DNA of 64,000 nt, from the NCBI RefSeq assembly GCF_016801865.2, contig NC_068938.1, forward strand, positions 67,617,005-67,681,004, in the 5' to 3' direction. The DNA comes from Culex pipiens pallens (lineage: Eukaryota; Arthropoda; Insecta; Diptera; Culicidae). Below are positions 24,870-57,268 of this stretch, in pieces (the stretch's first letter is position 1; each line of letters opens with the position of its first letter). The notes under the pieces were generated by a model. It was not told where the DNA came from and did no database searches. It saw only the letters and a program-made list of their open reading frames with translations. A program made the translations under genes and the position numbers.

Positions 24870-25990
24870 TAGGGTTGCGAATGAGCGAGCGAGCTAAAAT
24901 CCGTGCTCGCTCATTCATGAGCATGAGGACTTATCAGGTAGCTCGTGCTCGCTCATGCTCATCGCATGCGCTCGCGCTCAATGAGCGCTCATCAGCAAAG
25001 TAGGTAGATATTTAGTATTGTTGGTGAATCTCGCACAGGCCAATTGGATTGCCACTTTTGAAGCTCATTTCACATTCCTGAGATAATTTCATCACGAAAA
25101 AGGGGCATGTACTCATCTAATGTTGTCAGAATAGTATTTTTTAGAGTTTTATAATTAAAAATACTAGTTTTCATTAAATTCCCGGTCAATGAAAAATAGC
25201 TGATTTGCAATCAAGACACATTTGCTTAGAATTCCAGATACTCTTTTTAGCTTATTATTTTAACTTTCATAATTAGACTAAACTTTAAAGACGGCATTTT
25301 TAGGTCTTAAATAAGCTGTTAACAGGAAGACAATTGATTTTTTTTAATATAAAAACATAATTGTGGGCTTGTGGGCAGACTAATTGTTCATTTATTTATT
25401 TACTTGTTTGGAATAGATTTCTATAAATAAGAAAGTTTATTGAAATTCATCTAAGACACAGATTTGACATTAGTTATGCATAATTATTTACAAATAATTG
25501 ATTAAACAAGATGGGGTTCACGATTTAAAAAAAGATGCTATCAGTTTTATTTAATAGTTGACCTTCACGTGTTACTCTTTTATCAATTTTATTTTTATAA
25601 ATCGGATTATTTCTTCAGATAACGATGAAAATCCTAATTTGTCATCAAAACTCTGACTCCTAAACAAGCTTCAAAGTGGCTTCAAAACAAAATTTATAAA
25701 AAATATCTTCACCCAATATTATTGAGATTATCCTATTCCAGCCTCAATAAAAAAACAGCAGCAAAGCTCGCTGAAAAAAAAAAATGTTATTACAGGTAAC
25801 AAAAAGACCGCTCATTTTGCTCAATGAGCAAAAATAAGCGCGAGCGCGAGCAATGAGCATTTTCGCTCATATTTTTTTTGAGCAAACGTGAGCAGGAGCA
25901 AATGTGAGCCAGCTCGCGTAGCGCTCCTCCTTACGAATGAGCGAAAAATGCTCGCTCATGAGCGGGTGAGCGCTCAAAATCGCAACAATG
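24870..25990. mobile_element. hAT-like element with GAGCG/CGCTC-rich ends
   Basis: CTTTTAGC (8 bp) precedes at 24862-24869 and follows at 25991-25998. The left end TAGGGTTGCGA matches the inverted right end CATTGTTGCGA. Both subterminal 120-200 bp carry many GCTCGCTCAT, ATGAGCGAGC and GCGCTC words, plausible transposase-binding repeats. The AT-rich middle has no ORF. Confidence 0.75.
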
Positions 25991-26010
25991 CTTTTAGCAT
26001 ACCATATACA

Positions 26011-26851
26011 TAGAGCGTCAAATTTCCCGGGTTTACATAATTCCCGGAAAATCCCGTGAATTCCCTGGAAATTTAAAATTTATCAAAAGTTACTGTGATC
26101 CTGCATCTGATTAATATTTTGCAACAAAACTGTATAAAACAGCTACTTTAATGGTTAAAATGAGTAAGAGAATCAATTAACTGCTTGTAAAAAATCATAA
26201 ACTTTGAGAAAATATTTAAATTTTCTAATTCTATATGCTGTCAATTAAAAAAATATCATTAGTATTTTTTGTTGAGAAGTATTTATTTTAGTCAAAGTGT
26301 TTGGAGAGTGAGTAAAATCCATGCTGGGGGGGGGGGGGGGGGTTTAATGAAAAGATACATGTTTTTCATATTAACGCTCTTAGCTCATTTGCGTTATAAA
26401 GTCAAACATTAATTTCCCGAATACTATTAACCAAATTCTTCTTGCAAAACCCCCTCCAAAAAATGTAATGATATCAATTCATTTTTCATCCAATTTGGTC
26501 ATGGCATGGTTAACAAATTTCAATGTGGATGTTGGCCTCAAGGGGTTTTATATCTCATTTTACAATTATATAACAACATTTTTTGTCAAAAAAGTCTCCA
26601 AAAATAGTTCATTTTCATTGTGTTGCCTAATAAACAAGCAAGAATAATTTACAGTTGTGAATGCTTCAGAAATAAACCTTAACTGAAATAAACCTTGAAA
26701 TGCAAAAGTTAGTTAGTAAAGTGTATACTTCCACTTGAATTTCAGGAATTCCCGGGAAATTTACAAATTTCCAGGAAAACGGGAAATATTTTTTTTTAAA
26801 TCCCGGGAATTCCCGGGAAATTTTTCCCGGGTCGGGAAATTGGACGCTCTA
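26011..26851. mobile_element. hAT-type element, copy 2, with 8-bp TSD CATATACA
   Basis: TAGAGCGTCAAATTTCCCGG at the left, GGAAATTGGACGCTCTA at the right. CATATACA flanks both sides exactly (26003-26010 and 26852-26859). Subterminal CCCGGGAATTCCCGGG repeats; a 17-base G run at 26326-26342. No transposase. Confidence 0.88.
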
Positions 26852-26951
26852 CATATACATTTGCTCTGTATTTGAACACCGCCATCTTGGATTTTAAAAT
26901 TCTAAATAACTTTAGAGCATGTTTGGAGTCATATTCAAGCTCAACAATTAA

Positions 26952-27218
26952 CATTCCAACGCCCAAGGCTCCAAAAAAGTTGGAACGGTAACTTCAACTC
27001 GCTGGTTCTCGGCCATAACTCAACCAATCAAGATGATTCTTCTTTCCAGTGATTTGTTAGGATGTCTAGATATTTCTTGAACTTTGCAGAACTTAATTTG
27101 ATCAAATCTGTCATTCTTGTCATCATGCCCGAGAACCAGCGAGTTGAAGTTACCGTTCCACCTTTTTTGGGAGGCTTGGGCGTCCGTGTAAGTTGGACAT
27201 GCGTTGGGCGTTCCAGTG
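26952..27218. mobile_element. TTAA-flanked foldback MITE, copy 2 (short)
   Basis: TTAA at 26948-26951 and 27219-27222. The outer arms match copy 1 (4338-4809) almost exactly, but the element is 267 bp because the inner half of the hairpin is missing. Confidence 0.85.
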
Positions 27219-29423
27219 TTAAAAATAAGACAACAACAAACATTTTTTTTCCTGATTCTATTAGTCGAAGTGAATTTTTTCCGAGGCCTTGTGACAATCG
27301 AGTCCGGAATTTTCAAGATTTCATTATTTGAACCACCCTAGTCTAATTATATGACACTAAGAAAAACTCATTTTTCTAAAAAACTAAACCCTTTTGGGTT
27401 ACCTGTAACGAGCAGTTCTATCAACAAAATATTAATTTTTTTTTGCTTGTGTGCTTTTTCTTTATGAAGTGAATGTTTAATAAAAAAAAATATTATTTGA
27501 AAATATTAGCCTCAAAATGCCTATTGTAAAAATATTTAATAAAAAAATATTTCTTGTTTTTCACTTTATAAAAAGAATAAAAATAAAATAAATATAAATA
27601 AAATTGAGGTTTGCCAACAAATTCGAACATAAATATTTGTTGAACCCTGTAATCATTTTAAGTAACCCTTTTTTCAGAATCACTATCAATGGCAACATGT
27701 TGCCATTGTACTCGATTATACAAACGCCATTAATTAATTCATTTCCTAGTGATGTGATCAACGATCCACCGCGCTGAGTACCACGAAGGACATCTTTGAC
27801 ATACATTCGCCACCACTTAAGTCTCGCTAAAAATGACAAACGCCTTCAGGCGGGAGGTGCGATACGCCCATCATAGCCATCATCGCGCGTAGACATAATA
27901 GACATTTCCTCCAGGCCCGGTCACCTCCACCGGTCTTGGACCTAGTGGCTTGTTGTGGGTGTGCTTTCTTAGCTCATGTGAATTTTAATTCAATTTCTAG
28001 AGTTTTATTTGAAAAGATCATATATACATGGGGAATTCCATAATCTGCAGGACCTTACATAAAAAAAAACTCTTGGTAGTATTTTTGGTAGTACTTCCTT
28101 AAAATTTCACAAATTTTCTTAAATTGTAGACATTTAATACAAAAATTGCTACAATCAACAGTTGATTTGAAAACTCTCGTAAAAGTGATAATGCGACACG
28201 ATACCACAACAGCTACCAAGAGTACTACTCAGCGAACCGTGAACTGCCCAAGACGCCACCTCCCGTCAGTGCTCCGTAAATGTCAACCGACAGACATAAC
28301 GCGTTGCCATTATTCTACCCTTACCTTGGGTCTCTGTGACTTGACACTGTGACGGCGGCGGCGACGGCTTTGGTGCAGAAAACTTCCTCAGAGTCGTTCG
28401 TCATGGCGTGGCAGGTTGTGCCAAATTAAGTTCGCACATTTATAAGCAAACTTAATAGACCATCACGTGTGTGTGTGTGAGCAAGTAACGACAACGTTTT
28501 AAGAAAAAAGATAAACATACGTGCCCGGCGTCATTACGTAATCGCGTAAAGTTTATCAACTGCAAGTTTGTCAGTTTTGATGTAAAGAGAGGAGAAGTTG
28601 GAACCTTTTGGTGGAGTTTAGCGCGCTTCATTCCATAACATTACGTGTGTGTGACATTTTGCACTCAAGTGATGATGGCATGACAAATCGCAAAAAGGAG
28701 GTTGCATAAACTACTATTTCATAATCCATTTAAAGTTATGAAATAACAATCATAAATTATTTAAATTCTACTAATCGATTAATTTTATCTTAAGGTCGTA
28801 GAAGGTGCCCTTCACTCTTGTGGCAATGACTGTCAATAATGGTTCTGAATTCAGGGTCCAGAAATAGTAAATTGATATGAAAAAATAATCACTATATGTA
28901 AAATGCTTCTACAAACAACACAAAGAAAACCATTTTTTGATTGAAACATTCTGAATCAAGATTCGAGTGTTTTTCTAAAACAAACATGGCTGCCAAATGG
29001 TCGATCTGGAATGATGCCTTCCAGAGCCTTAAGTTAAGTTCTTCGTTAATGAAATTTTCACAAAAAGTAGTTATATTATATTTTTTATATTTACTTTATA
29101 TTTTTTTAAATTATAGCTGATCTTTTTACGAAATTTCATCATTATTTTGTATTTTTCTATAGCTTAATTATTTAAATAAAACAATCTACTAACAACTCAA
29201 TCAGCTTCCGACAACCGGTCGGTGTGGCCAATCCGCGGTCACCTACTTCGTGAGCGGTCATTTCCTGAATCAATTCCGGAGATTATGTTGTTCTTCCAAA
29301 TGTTTATTATTCAATAAAACATCACCGCCCCAGCCCATGTCAATCATCTGCTTCCTCATCGATCTAATCTTTGATGTAGTCATCAATTTTAATTCGCCTT
29401 TTCCTTTTTTCCCCCAAATCCAG
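27219..29423 (+). other. Non-coding sequence 5' of the first visible for exon
   Basis: Presumably intron of for. No exon coding the start of CNB-A is present. 28190-28650 is GC-richer with a GTGTGTGTG repeat. Nothing else supported. Confidence 0.5.
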
Positions 29424-50545
<21,122 letters not shown>

Positions 50546-51500
50546 GATAATTGCACACACACGCAGAACCATGCAGGCAGCAACGGCGGATTTCCTCCCG
50601 AAAAAAAAGGAGTTTCTTCATAAAGTTTCATTTTAAGGACAAGTTGGAAGGGGTCAGGGCTGGCCTGCCTTGTCCTAACCCTTTGCAACGCTAGATTTTA
50701 GCCTGTGAATGTTCCGTGGGCAACGTTTATTCGAATATTTTAAAAAGCGTCGCGCTAAATAACTAGAAACAGCAAAAATCGCCACTAATGCAAAAGGGAG
50801 AAAGATGAGAGAAAAGGGTGTCCCTCCCTCCCGCTTGGAGGGTCCAGCAAATGAGGGGGGAGGGGTCGAGTGAGACAGCTGCGTGAGAGATCAGAATGTC
50901 TTCCTAATCGTATAGAGAGAAAGAAAAGTTTTTAAACCATTTTATTAAGCTACACTATTTATCCTCCTACATAGAAGCAAAAGAAGAAGAAAGAATCAGT
51001 GAAACCCACACACTTGTATCCGTGCTATATTTTAATCTGTTGTTTTTTTGTCTACCACTTAGCGAGAAGAAGAAGAAGAGAATTGTAATTTCACTAAACC
51101 CAACCAATCTTAAAACAAGGAAAAAACATTAACAATGGCGCTAAAAAGGAAAACACACAAGTTTAAAAACTAATCGCCAATCTTGCTTCCGTGCTTCTCT
51201 CGATTCACCGTTTTATTGTTTCTTGCCCAATGTAAAAAAAAACAGAAAGAAAGAACAAATCCACTTTTTTGTTATAATTGTGTAATTTGACCCGTTTTTG
51301 TAAAAATGTATATAATTAGAGACGCATAACAGTGAAGGAAAAGGAAAATTCATGAAAGAAAAAAACTTGGATGAAAATCAAAGAAGGTGCGTGTGCGCGC
51401 GAGGACAAGCGAGTAAAATCCATTAACTATTTTTAGCTGATTGTGAATCAGAAAGAAATGAAGGTAACAAGAATAAAACGTAAACACATTCTCAAGCGAA
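50546..51500 (+). other. for: for 3'UTR with poly(A) signal
   Basis: The roughly 950 bp after the stop have the uneven composition of a 3'UTR, with purine-rich AGAAGAAG tracts. An AATAAA hexamer at 51472-51477 is the best polyadenylation signal. The exact cleavage site cannot be fixed from sequence alone. Confidence 0.6.
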
Positions 51501-52389
51501 AGCTGATGTTATTAGTTTGTCACTATCCGAAAAATCCAACTTCTTTTAAAAATTAAAAAAAATTAAATCTCCAAGCGCAGTCTTCAACATTCCGCCGAAG
51601 ATCGTTCGTAGCAATTTCCGTTCGAAAACTCCAAGGGCACGATTGTTCTGCTGTCACATCGTCTCTGTTCCTCCAGTGTAGAGGACAATCAGGTCGAATC
51701 AGTGTTTTGTAAATCGTCAGCTTCGAGCAGCGTTACAGTTCCAGCGTGGAGACGAAACCGAATGTTTCTGGTGCGGTCTTAAGCGGTCTAAAGTACACCA
51801 ACGTGTCCACCTCCTCGTACTCATCGCCATCCACAACTGACCTATTGACCGCAATGGTAGCAGTATGGTTCAGTTTTGTTTTGTTCTTTTGAAAACAATA
51901 GATTTTTTCAAACAAAAGGTATCTCACTTTCGATTCGACTTTCTTTGTGTTCTCTTGCGATACATTTACCACCGTTAGTGTTCTTCCAGTATTGACATAA
52001 GAAACACGTGGTTTCAATTTGAAAACAGTAAATATTTAATTTATTCCTCGCCTGGATTGCTTTTAACCTTCGGAAAGTCGCATTTTTCGATCTCCCTTAC
52101 AAACATCCTTATACAAACTGTGCACAAAGTAAGGTAAGTGATTCAACCGACTTAGTCTCTTCCCTTTAAACGGCAGTTGACCACTTTCCTGATTTGTTTT
52201 AGGACATTTTTACAGAGTAGATTCTTTAATTCGAAATTCGCTAATAAGAATTTCCGCTATATGCAATGCTGGCTAATTCGCCAGTAGTCGAATTAAAAAA
52301 CTCTCAAAAGTCATTTTCATCAAAACATTTAAGATTCATCTCTAAAAATTATGAAGTGATCTTCCGATAGAGTTGTCAGATCTACACTA
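51501..52389 (-). pseudogene. Two unrecognised coding-like stretches (minus)
   Basis: 52017-51733 (94 codons) ends in a protein-like sequence (SVVDGDEYEEVDTLVYFRPL), but an in-frame stop lies 24 bases upstream without an ATG or acceptor. 52209-52065 in another frame reads TNQESGQLPFKGKRLSRLNH, then LPYFVHSLYKDVCKGDRKMR, and stops. They could be pieces of one decayed gene or exons of an unknown gene. I recognise no family. Confidence 0.3.
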
Positions 52390-52612
52390 CACTCAAACCC
52401 TGATGGTTTGACACCAGCTGTAGTCAAACAAACGGGTCACTTCTTAGTTTGACACCCCTTTTACACACACTACCAAACGTTTATTTTGATAGTGTGCGTG
52501 AGCACCGTGTAAAAAGTGAGAGTTCGTCACTTTTTACTTTCACCAACCAACGGGTTACCAACCTAAAAAAAAGCGTCAAACGAATAAGTGACCAAACACC
52601 GGAGGCTGAGTG
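52390..52612. mobile_element. 223-bp TA-flanked MITE rich in GTTTGAC/GTCAAAC
   Basis: TA at 52388-52389 and 52613-52614; ends CACTCA and TGAGTG. The interior carries repeated GGTTTGACA, GTCAAACAAACGGGT and AGTGTGCGTGAGCA words in both orientations. Confidence 0.7.
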
Positions 52613-52739
52613 TATTTGGACGCGTTAGAAAGGTTTTTTGATTACCCATCCCGCGATAGGTTGTATCAGCCGACTCGGTCCTAACCAGGTCCCAGCACCG
52701 AAAAGGACCTAATAAAAATAATTTTATGAAGAAAAAAAA

Positions 52740-53250
52740 TAGGTTGTATCATAGATCCGGACAACGTTTTCATCAAAATATCTGAGATCCGGCAGCAAAA
52801 AAGTGTATAAATAACACTTAAGTGCTGACTTTGATAGGGTTGGCAGATCTTTAATATTTTGGACTCATTGGTATTTTAGTTATCTTTTTAAAAATGTATA
52901 ACATAACGGATTTTCTTACAAAAATCTTCCTTTTTACAATATTTGAAACTTTAGCCAAAATAGTTTTTTAACAAAACTTGTGAAGTACTTAGCTAAACTT
53001 TATAATTTTCAATAGCGACTTGGGGTCCCAGACGGATCGAAAGAGTCCAAAACGGACAAAATCGGTTCAGCCAGTGCCGAGATAATCGAGTGTCAATTCT
53101 TTTATCAACATCCCACCACAAACAAAGACATTTTCTCAGATTGTGTTCCTGAGTCGATATGTATACGTGAAGGTGGGTCTAGGTGTTCAAGCTAAGAAGT
53201 TAATTTTTCGAGTGATTTTATAGCCTTTTTCTCAGTAAGGTAAGTGAGGA
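52740..53250. repeat. First copy of the large 164-bp-unit repeat element
   Basis: Contains one AAGTGTATAAATAACACTTA unit at 52801 and the same right-hand segment (CTGAGTCGATATGTATACGTG, TTTTTCGAGTGATTTTATAG) as 54780-54900. A shorter, diverged relative of 53690-54920. Confidence 0.65.
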
Positions 53251-53439
53251 AAAGTTAATTTGAAAATCGTCAAAAAAAGTTCGTGTACTTACCTATTGCT
53301 TCCTACAACTTTGCCGAAGACACCAAATCGATCACAAAATTCCATCAAAAGCGATTTTCGAATATTTACATACCATTTTTGTATTGACAGCTGCCAAAAT
53401 TGTATGAAAATTTGTGAAAAAAAAAAACGAAGTTGACTT

Positions 53440-53668
53440 TATAGCTGTCGGCCACCATTGCTAGTACCAACCACTAGTGTCTTCCTTTTTATCTACAAGG
53501 ACTTCGCCGCCCTGGGCTCCTAAGTGTATGAAAGTATGGCACGGAGCGACGGCGCCGGATACCCATATTTACACAAAGAATTTTAGAGCGCCCGCCGCGG
53601 GATTCGAACCGGTGACCTCTGGATTGTTAGTCCAGTGCGCGGTCCGATTGATCCACACGGCCAACACG
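53440..53668 (-). repeat. tRNA-derived SINE
   Basis: On the minus strand 53668-53590 gives a tRNA-like head with perfect anticodon stem CTGGA/TCCAG, loop CTAACAA (anticodon AAC, Val-like) and B box GGTTCGAATCC. The acceptor stem only partly pairs. The body continues to about 53440. A retroposon rather than a functional tRNA. Confidence 0.6.
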
Positions 53669-53689
53669 AAAATTTGTGAACCAATGACA

Positions 53690-54920
53690 AAAACGTTACT
53701 TAATCCACCTTTAGGTGGTTGGTGCCTTCCTCATATTCATAAAGTCAATACATTCAGTAAAAATAGCAACATTCCCCCTTAACATGTTTAACAAATCAAC
53801 TTTATTACTCATTTCTTTTGATATGGCTCGCAGACCATCAATATTTCTGGCTCATCGGCAAGGTCTGATAAAAAAAACCTATCCAACGATAGTTCGCATG
53901 GAAGATTCAGACAATATTTTTATCACAATATCTGAAATCAAACCTCTAAAAAGTGTATAAATAACACTTAAGTGCCAATAACTTTTAATAGGGTTGTCAG
54001 ATCCTTGATGTTTTAGGCTCATTTGAAAGGTCTTTCGGTTATCTAACTAACGATGGGTCGCATGATGGACCCGGACATCATTTTTACTGAAATATCTGAG
54101 ATCCGGCCTCCAAAAAGTGTATAAATAACACTTAAGTGCCAATAACTTTTGATAGGATTGTCAGATCCTTGATGTTTTAGGCTCATTTGAAAGGTTTTTC
54201 GATTATCTAACTAACGATGGGTCGCATGATGGACCCGGACATCATTTTTACTGAAATATCTGAGATCCGGCCTCCAAAAAGTGTATAAATAACACTTAAG
54301 TGTCAATAACTTTTGATAGGATTGTCAGATCCTTGATGTTTTAGGCTCATTTGAAAGGTCTTTCGATTATCTAACTAACAATGGGTCGCATGATGGACCC
54401 GGACATCATTTTCATTGAAATATCTGAGATCCGGCCTCCAAAAAGTGTATAAATAACACTTAAGTGCTAATAACTTTTGATAGGGTTATCAGATCTTCAA
54501 TGTTTTGGGCTCATTGGAAAGGTCTTTTTAATACCTTTCTGAAAATGTATAACATGACAGGGTTTCTTACAAAAACCACCCTTTTTACAATCTTCCGGAC
54601 ATACGCCAAAATCGTTTTTTTAGCATAACTTTTGAAGTACTTTACTAAACTTCATAATTTTCAATAGGGACTTATGGGACCCCAAGACGAATCGAATGAG
54701 ACCAAAACGGTCCAAATCGGTTAAGCCAGTGCTGAGATAATCGAGTGCATATTTTTTGGTGCACAGACCTACATCCCTACACACACACACACAGACATTT
54801 GCTCAGAATTTGATTCTGAGTCGATAGGTATACGTGAAGGTGGGTCTACGAGGTCAAATTAAGAAGTTCATTTTTCGAGTGATTTTATAGCCTTTCCTCA
54901 GTAAGGTGAGGAAGGCAAAA
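53690..54920. repeat. Large repeat element with internal 164-bp tandem array
   Basis: Outer ends GTGCCTTCCTCA (about 53720) and TGAGGAAGGCA (about 54909) are inverted. Inside, the word AAGTGTATAAATAACACTTA starts at 53951, 54115, 54279 and 54443, an exact 164-bp period. Right of the array lie (AC)n at 54780 and the segment shared with 53115-53250. No ORF of note. Confidence 0.8.
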
Positions 54921-55734
54921 ATGGCTTCTTTGGTTATAGGGAAGCCAAAACATAAAATACAAAAAAGTGGTCGAAATCAGCCGATTTCGTATAGATTTTG
55001 TTTGCTCATTTTTGTTTAAAAAAAAGTATTTAGGTAAAGCCTTGGATATAAATGAATATTCAAATATTAAAAATATATACAGATCTATAAAACAAGAGAA
55101 TTAAAGTTTTTTTTTTTTAAACAGAAGTTTCTTAAATTTACTCGAATGAAAAATAATAATTTGTTTAAAAAAAGTGGGCAGTAGAAGGTAAGTTAGGTAC
55201 AATCATACAATACAAAAAGGGACTTCATGGAAATTAAGCAAAAGTTTTGAATATAAACCTTGATTTAAGAGGTTACATACAAGTAAATCGGAAAAAATGT
55301 ATAGAGTTGGTATGAACATACGCTTAAACTTTTTTTAAATCTGTTTTCAGGGCAAAAAATTATACATTTTAACTAAAATAAATTTAAAGACATTTGGTTG
55401 CATTATTGTCGAGATATAGTTTTTTTTTAAGTTAAAAAAACGGGTGCCACGATATATCAACACTGATTTGAACAAATCGGCTCAACATTTTGGTACAGAC
55501 TCTTAAACCGGTACTGGTTGCATGACAAAGGCCTGTTTTGAAATAGTTTATTTGAAAAAAAAACGAAAAAAAAAATTCAATGCTTTTCACATAGAATATC
55601 GTAATTTTAATTTTTATTTATTTTTTGAAAAAAACCAAAATCTCAAAATCGAGTTTCGTTATGCACACGGTATAGGCCTTGAGAGACTTCACCCCGAATT
55701 TCAGCCAATTTGGTCCATCCAATCTCGAGATATC
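54921..55734. other. Non-coding, AT-rich
   Basis: Only a single GAGGTTACATAC end at 55265 is recognisable. Confidence 0.5.
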
Positions 55735-56128
55735 GAGAAATTAAAAGTGAGAGTGTGTGCAACATGGAGTTAAACTTTCTGTGAAGTTGCTGTGAAGATT
55801 TCCATGGCACTTTGAAAAGATTAACTCCATGTTGCACGCACACACTCTCACTTTTAATTTATCGATAGAGCAATCTACGTACGTATGTATTGCGTGTACG
55901 TACACGAAAATAAAGTGAGGTTAAATTGTGTCAGCCAGCAAAATCAAATGGTGCACTAGTGTGCGTACGCGAAACGTCATAAAGCTCTATCGAGAAATTA
56001 AAAGTGAGAGTGTGTGCGTGCAACATGGAGTTAAACTTTTCGAAGTGCCATGGAGACCTTCACAGCAACTGCACAGAAAGTTTAACTCCATGTTGCACAC
56101 ACTCTCACTTTTAATTTCTCGATTGTGG
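55735..56128. repeat. Pair of near-perfect hairpins joined by a spacer
   Basis: 55735-55862 and 55987-56128 each fold on themselves: AAATTAAAAGTGAGAGTGTG...AACATGGAGTTAA returns as TTAACTCCATGTT...CACACTCTCACTTTTAATTT. The two are alike, and the 120-bp spacer between them begins TCGATAGAGC and ends GCTCTATCGA, itself an inverted pair. No coding signal. Confidence 0.85.
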
Positions 56129-56910
56129 GAACATGGGAAGGTCCGCCATATTGATTCCATTGATCTTGATTTTTGAGGTAAATTCAATTGGCTAAAAGTC
56201 TTTTTTCAATTTTGAGATATTCTATTTAGTATTTACTTGTTTTGTTTGTGCTGATCTGCTCATGCTAAAGGAATACAAAAATACCAGTAAAATATTGATA
56301 TCAAATTTCAATAGTAACAAGAATTGATAATTTTTACTCTTGATAAATTAAATGAAATACGGCAATCAATTTCTCGATATGCTAAATCGACGGTAACATT
56401 TCAAAAGGCATCATGTACATTTTGACACTTTCCGGGTTATTGCATATTCTGAAAGTACTCCTAATAAGCTACCTTTCCACCAAAAATGAGCAAAAGTTAC
56501 TTCAGTAAAGTCTGTTTAATCATGATTTTAAATAAAGTAACATAAACAAAATCTCTGCCATCAGCAGTCCCTGTTTATATAGCCCTGTCAACCTGTCAAA
56601 CAAAAGACTACATAAACCTCGTGACGAAAAAAAATCATCATGAACAAAGCGCCATGTACATTCGGCGAAGAAAAACGAATCATAACAAAGCGTCCCCCTC
56701 AATGACAGCAGGGTGATATAGACGTTGGGGATTGCAAAAGGAGTTATGTTTGTTTTTCTCAAATAAAACGACGGAAATAATGTTTTATTGAATTTGGATG
56801 ATCAAGTATCAATAAAAGCAACGTTTTTCATCGTTTGTTATCATTAGAACATCTTATTTTGCTTTTATATTATTAATAATTTCGAGAAAAATTAGAATCC
56901 TGCGCTCTAA
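56129..56910. other. Non-coding between hairpins and coding-like fragment
   Basis: No supported ORF or repeat structure; an 80-codon minus ORF at 56520-56762 lacks any recognisable domain. Confidence 0.4.
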
Positions 56911-57268
56911 TTAATCGCCGCAGAAAGATATCGTCGCAATGGGAAAACCTGTAGAGAAGGCAAAAAAGTAGGCCAAGACGAAAATTATAAAATCATGTTG
57001 ATTGTCAATCTGAAAAAAATAGTTGGAACTTATGGTGCTGGCTTTCGATTGCTTGTTGGTTTTAGCTGCAGTTGACTGATTTTTGGTTTTTGGAGACGGA
57101 ATCTGCGGCTCCACGACCTTCGCGGCCGGCTTAGTTGGTGGCCTACGTACCGGTGCCGGATTATGAGACCTTCGAGGCCGACTGGTGGTCTTCGTACCAG
57201 GTCGGATGGAGGCACAGCGAGCGTTGTTGGCTCCGTCGGGCAGGCTTCCCCCTCGTTGGTGAACCGGC
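56911..57268 (-). pseudogene. Coding-like fragment with C-terminal membrane helix
   Basis: Open from just after a stop near 57270 to TAA-type stop at 56911, about 118 codons with no ATG. Pro/Arg/Lys-rich first half (HNPAPVRRPPTKPAAKVVEP), then a hydrophobic end (DFIIFVLAYFFAFSTG) like a tail anchor. An acceptor-like TTTTTTCAG precedes IDNQHDF. Immediately upstream in another frame is KKRLAFKQVFKEGPVRA. Either the last exon of an unknown gene or a frameshifted relic. Confidence 0.3.

Noticed and set aside
53951..54600. CRISPR-like array
   Set aside because: Units are 164 bp with no distinct spacers, in a eukaryotic genome; it is a tandem repeat inside a mobile element.
55522..55773. 83-codon ORF with charged start
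   Set aside because: Runs into the hairpin repeat; no family resemblance and no splice or start support.
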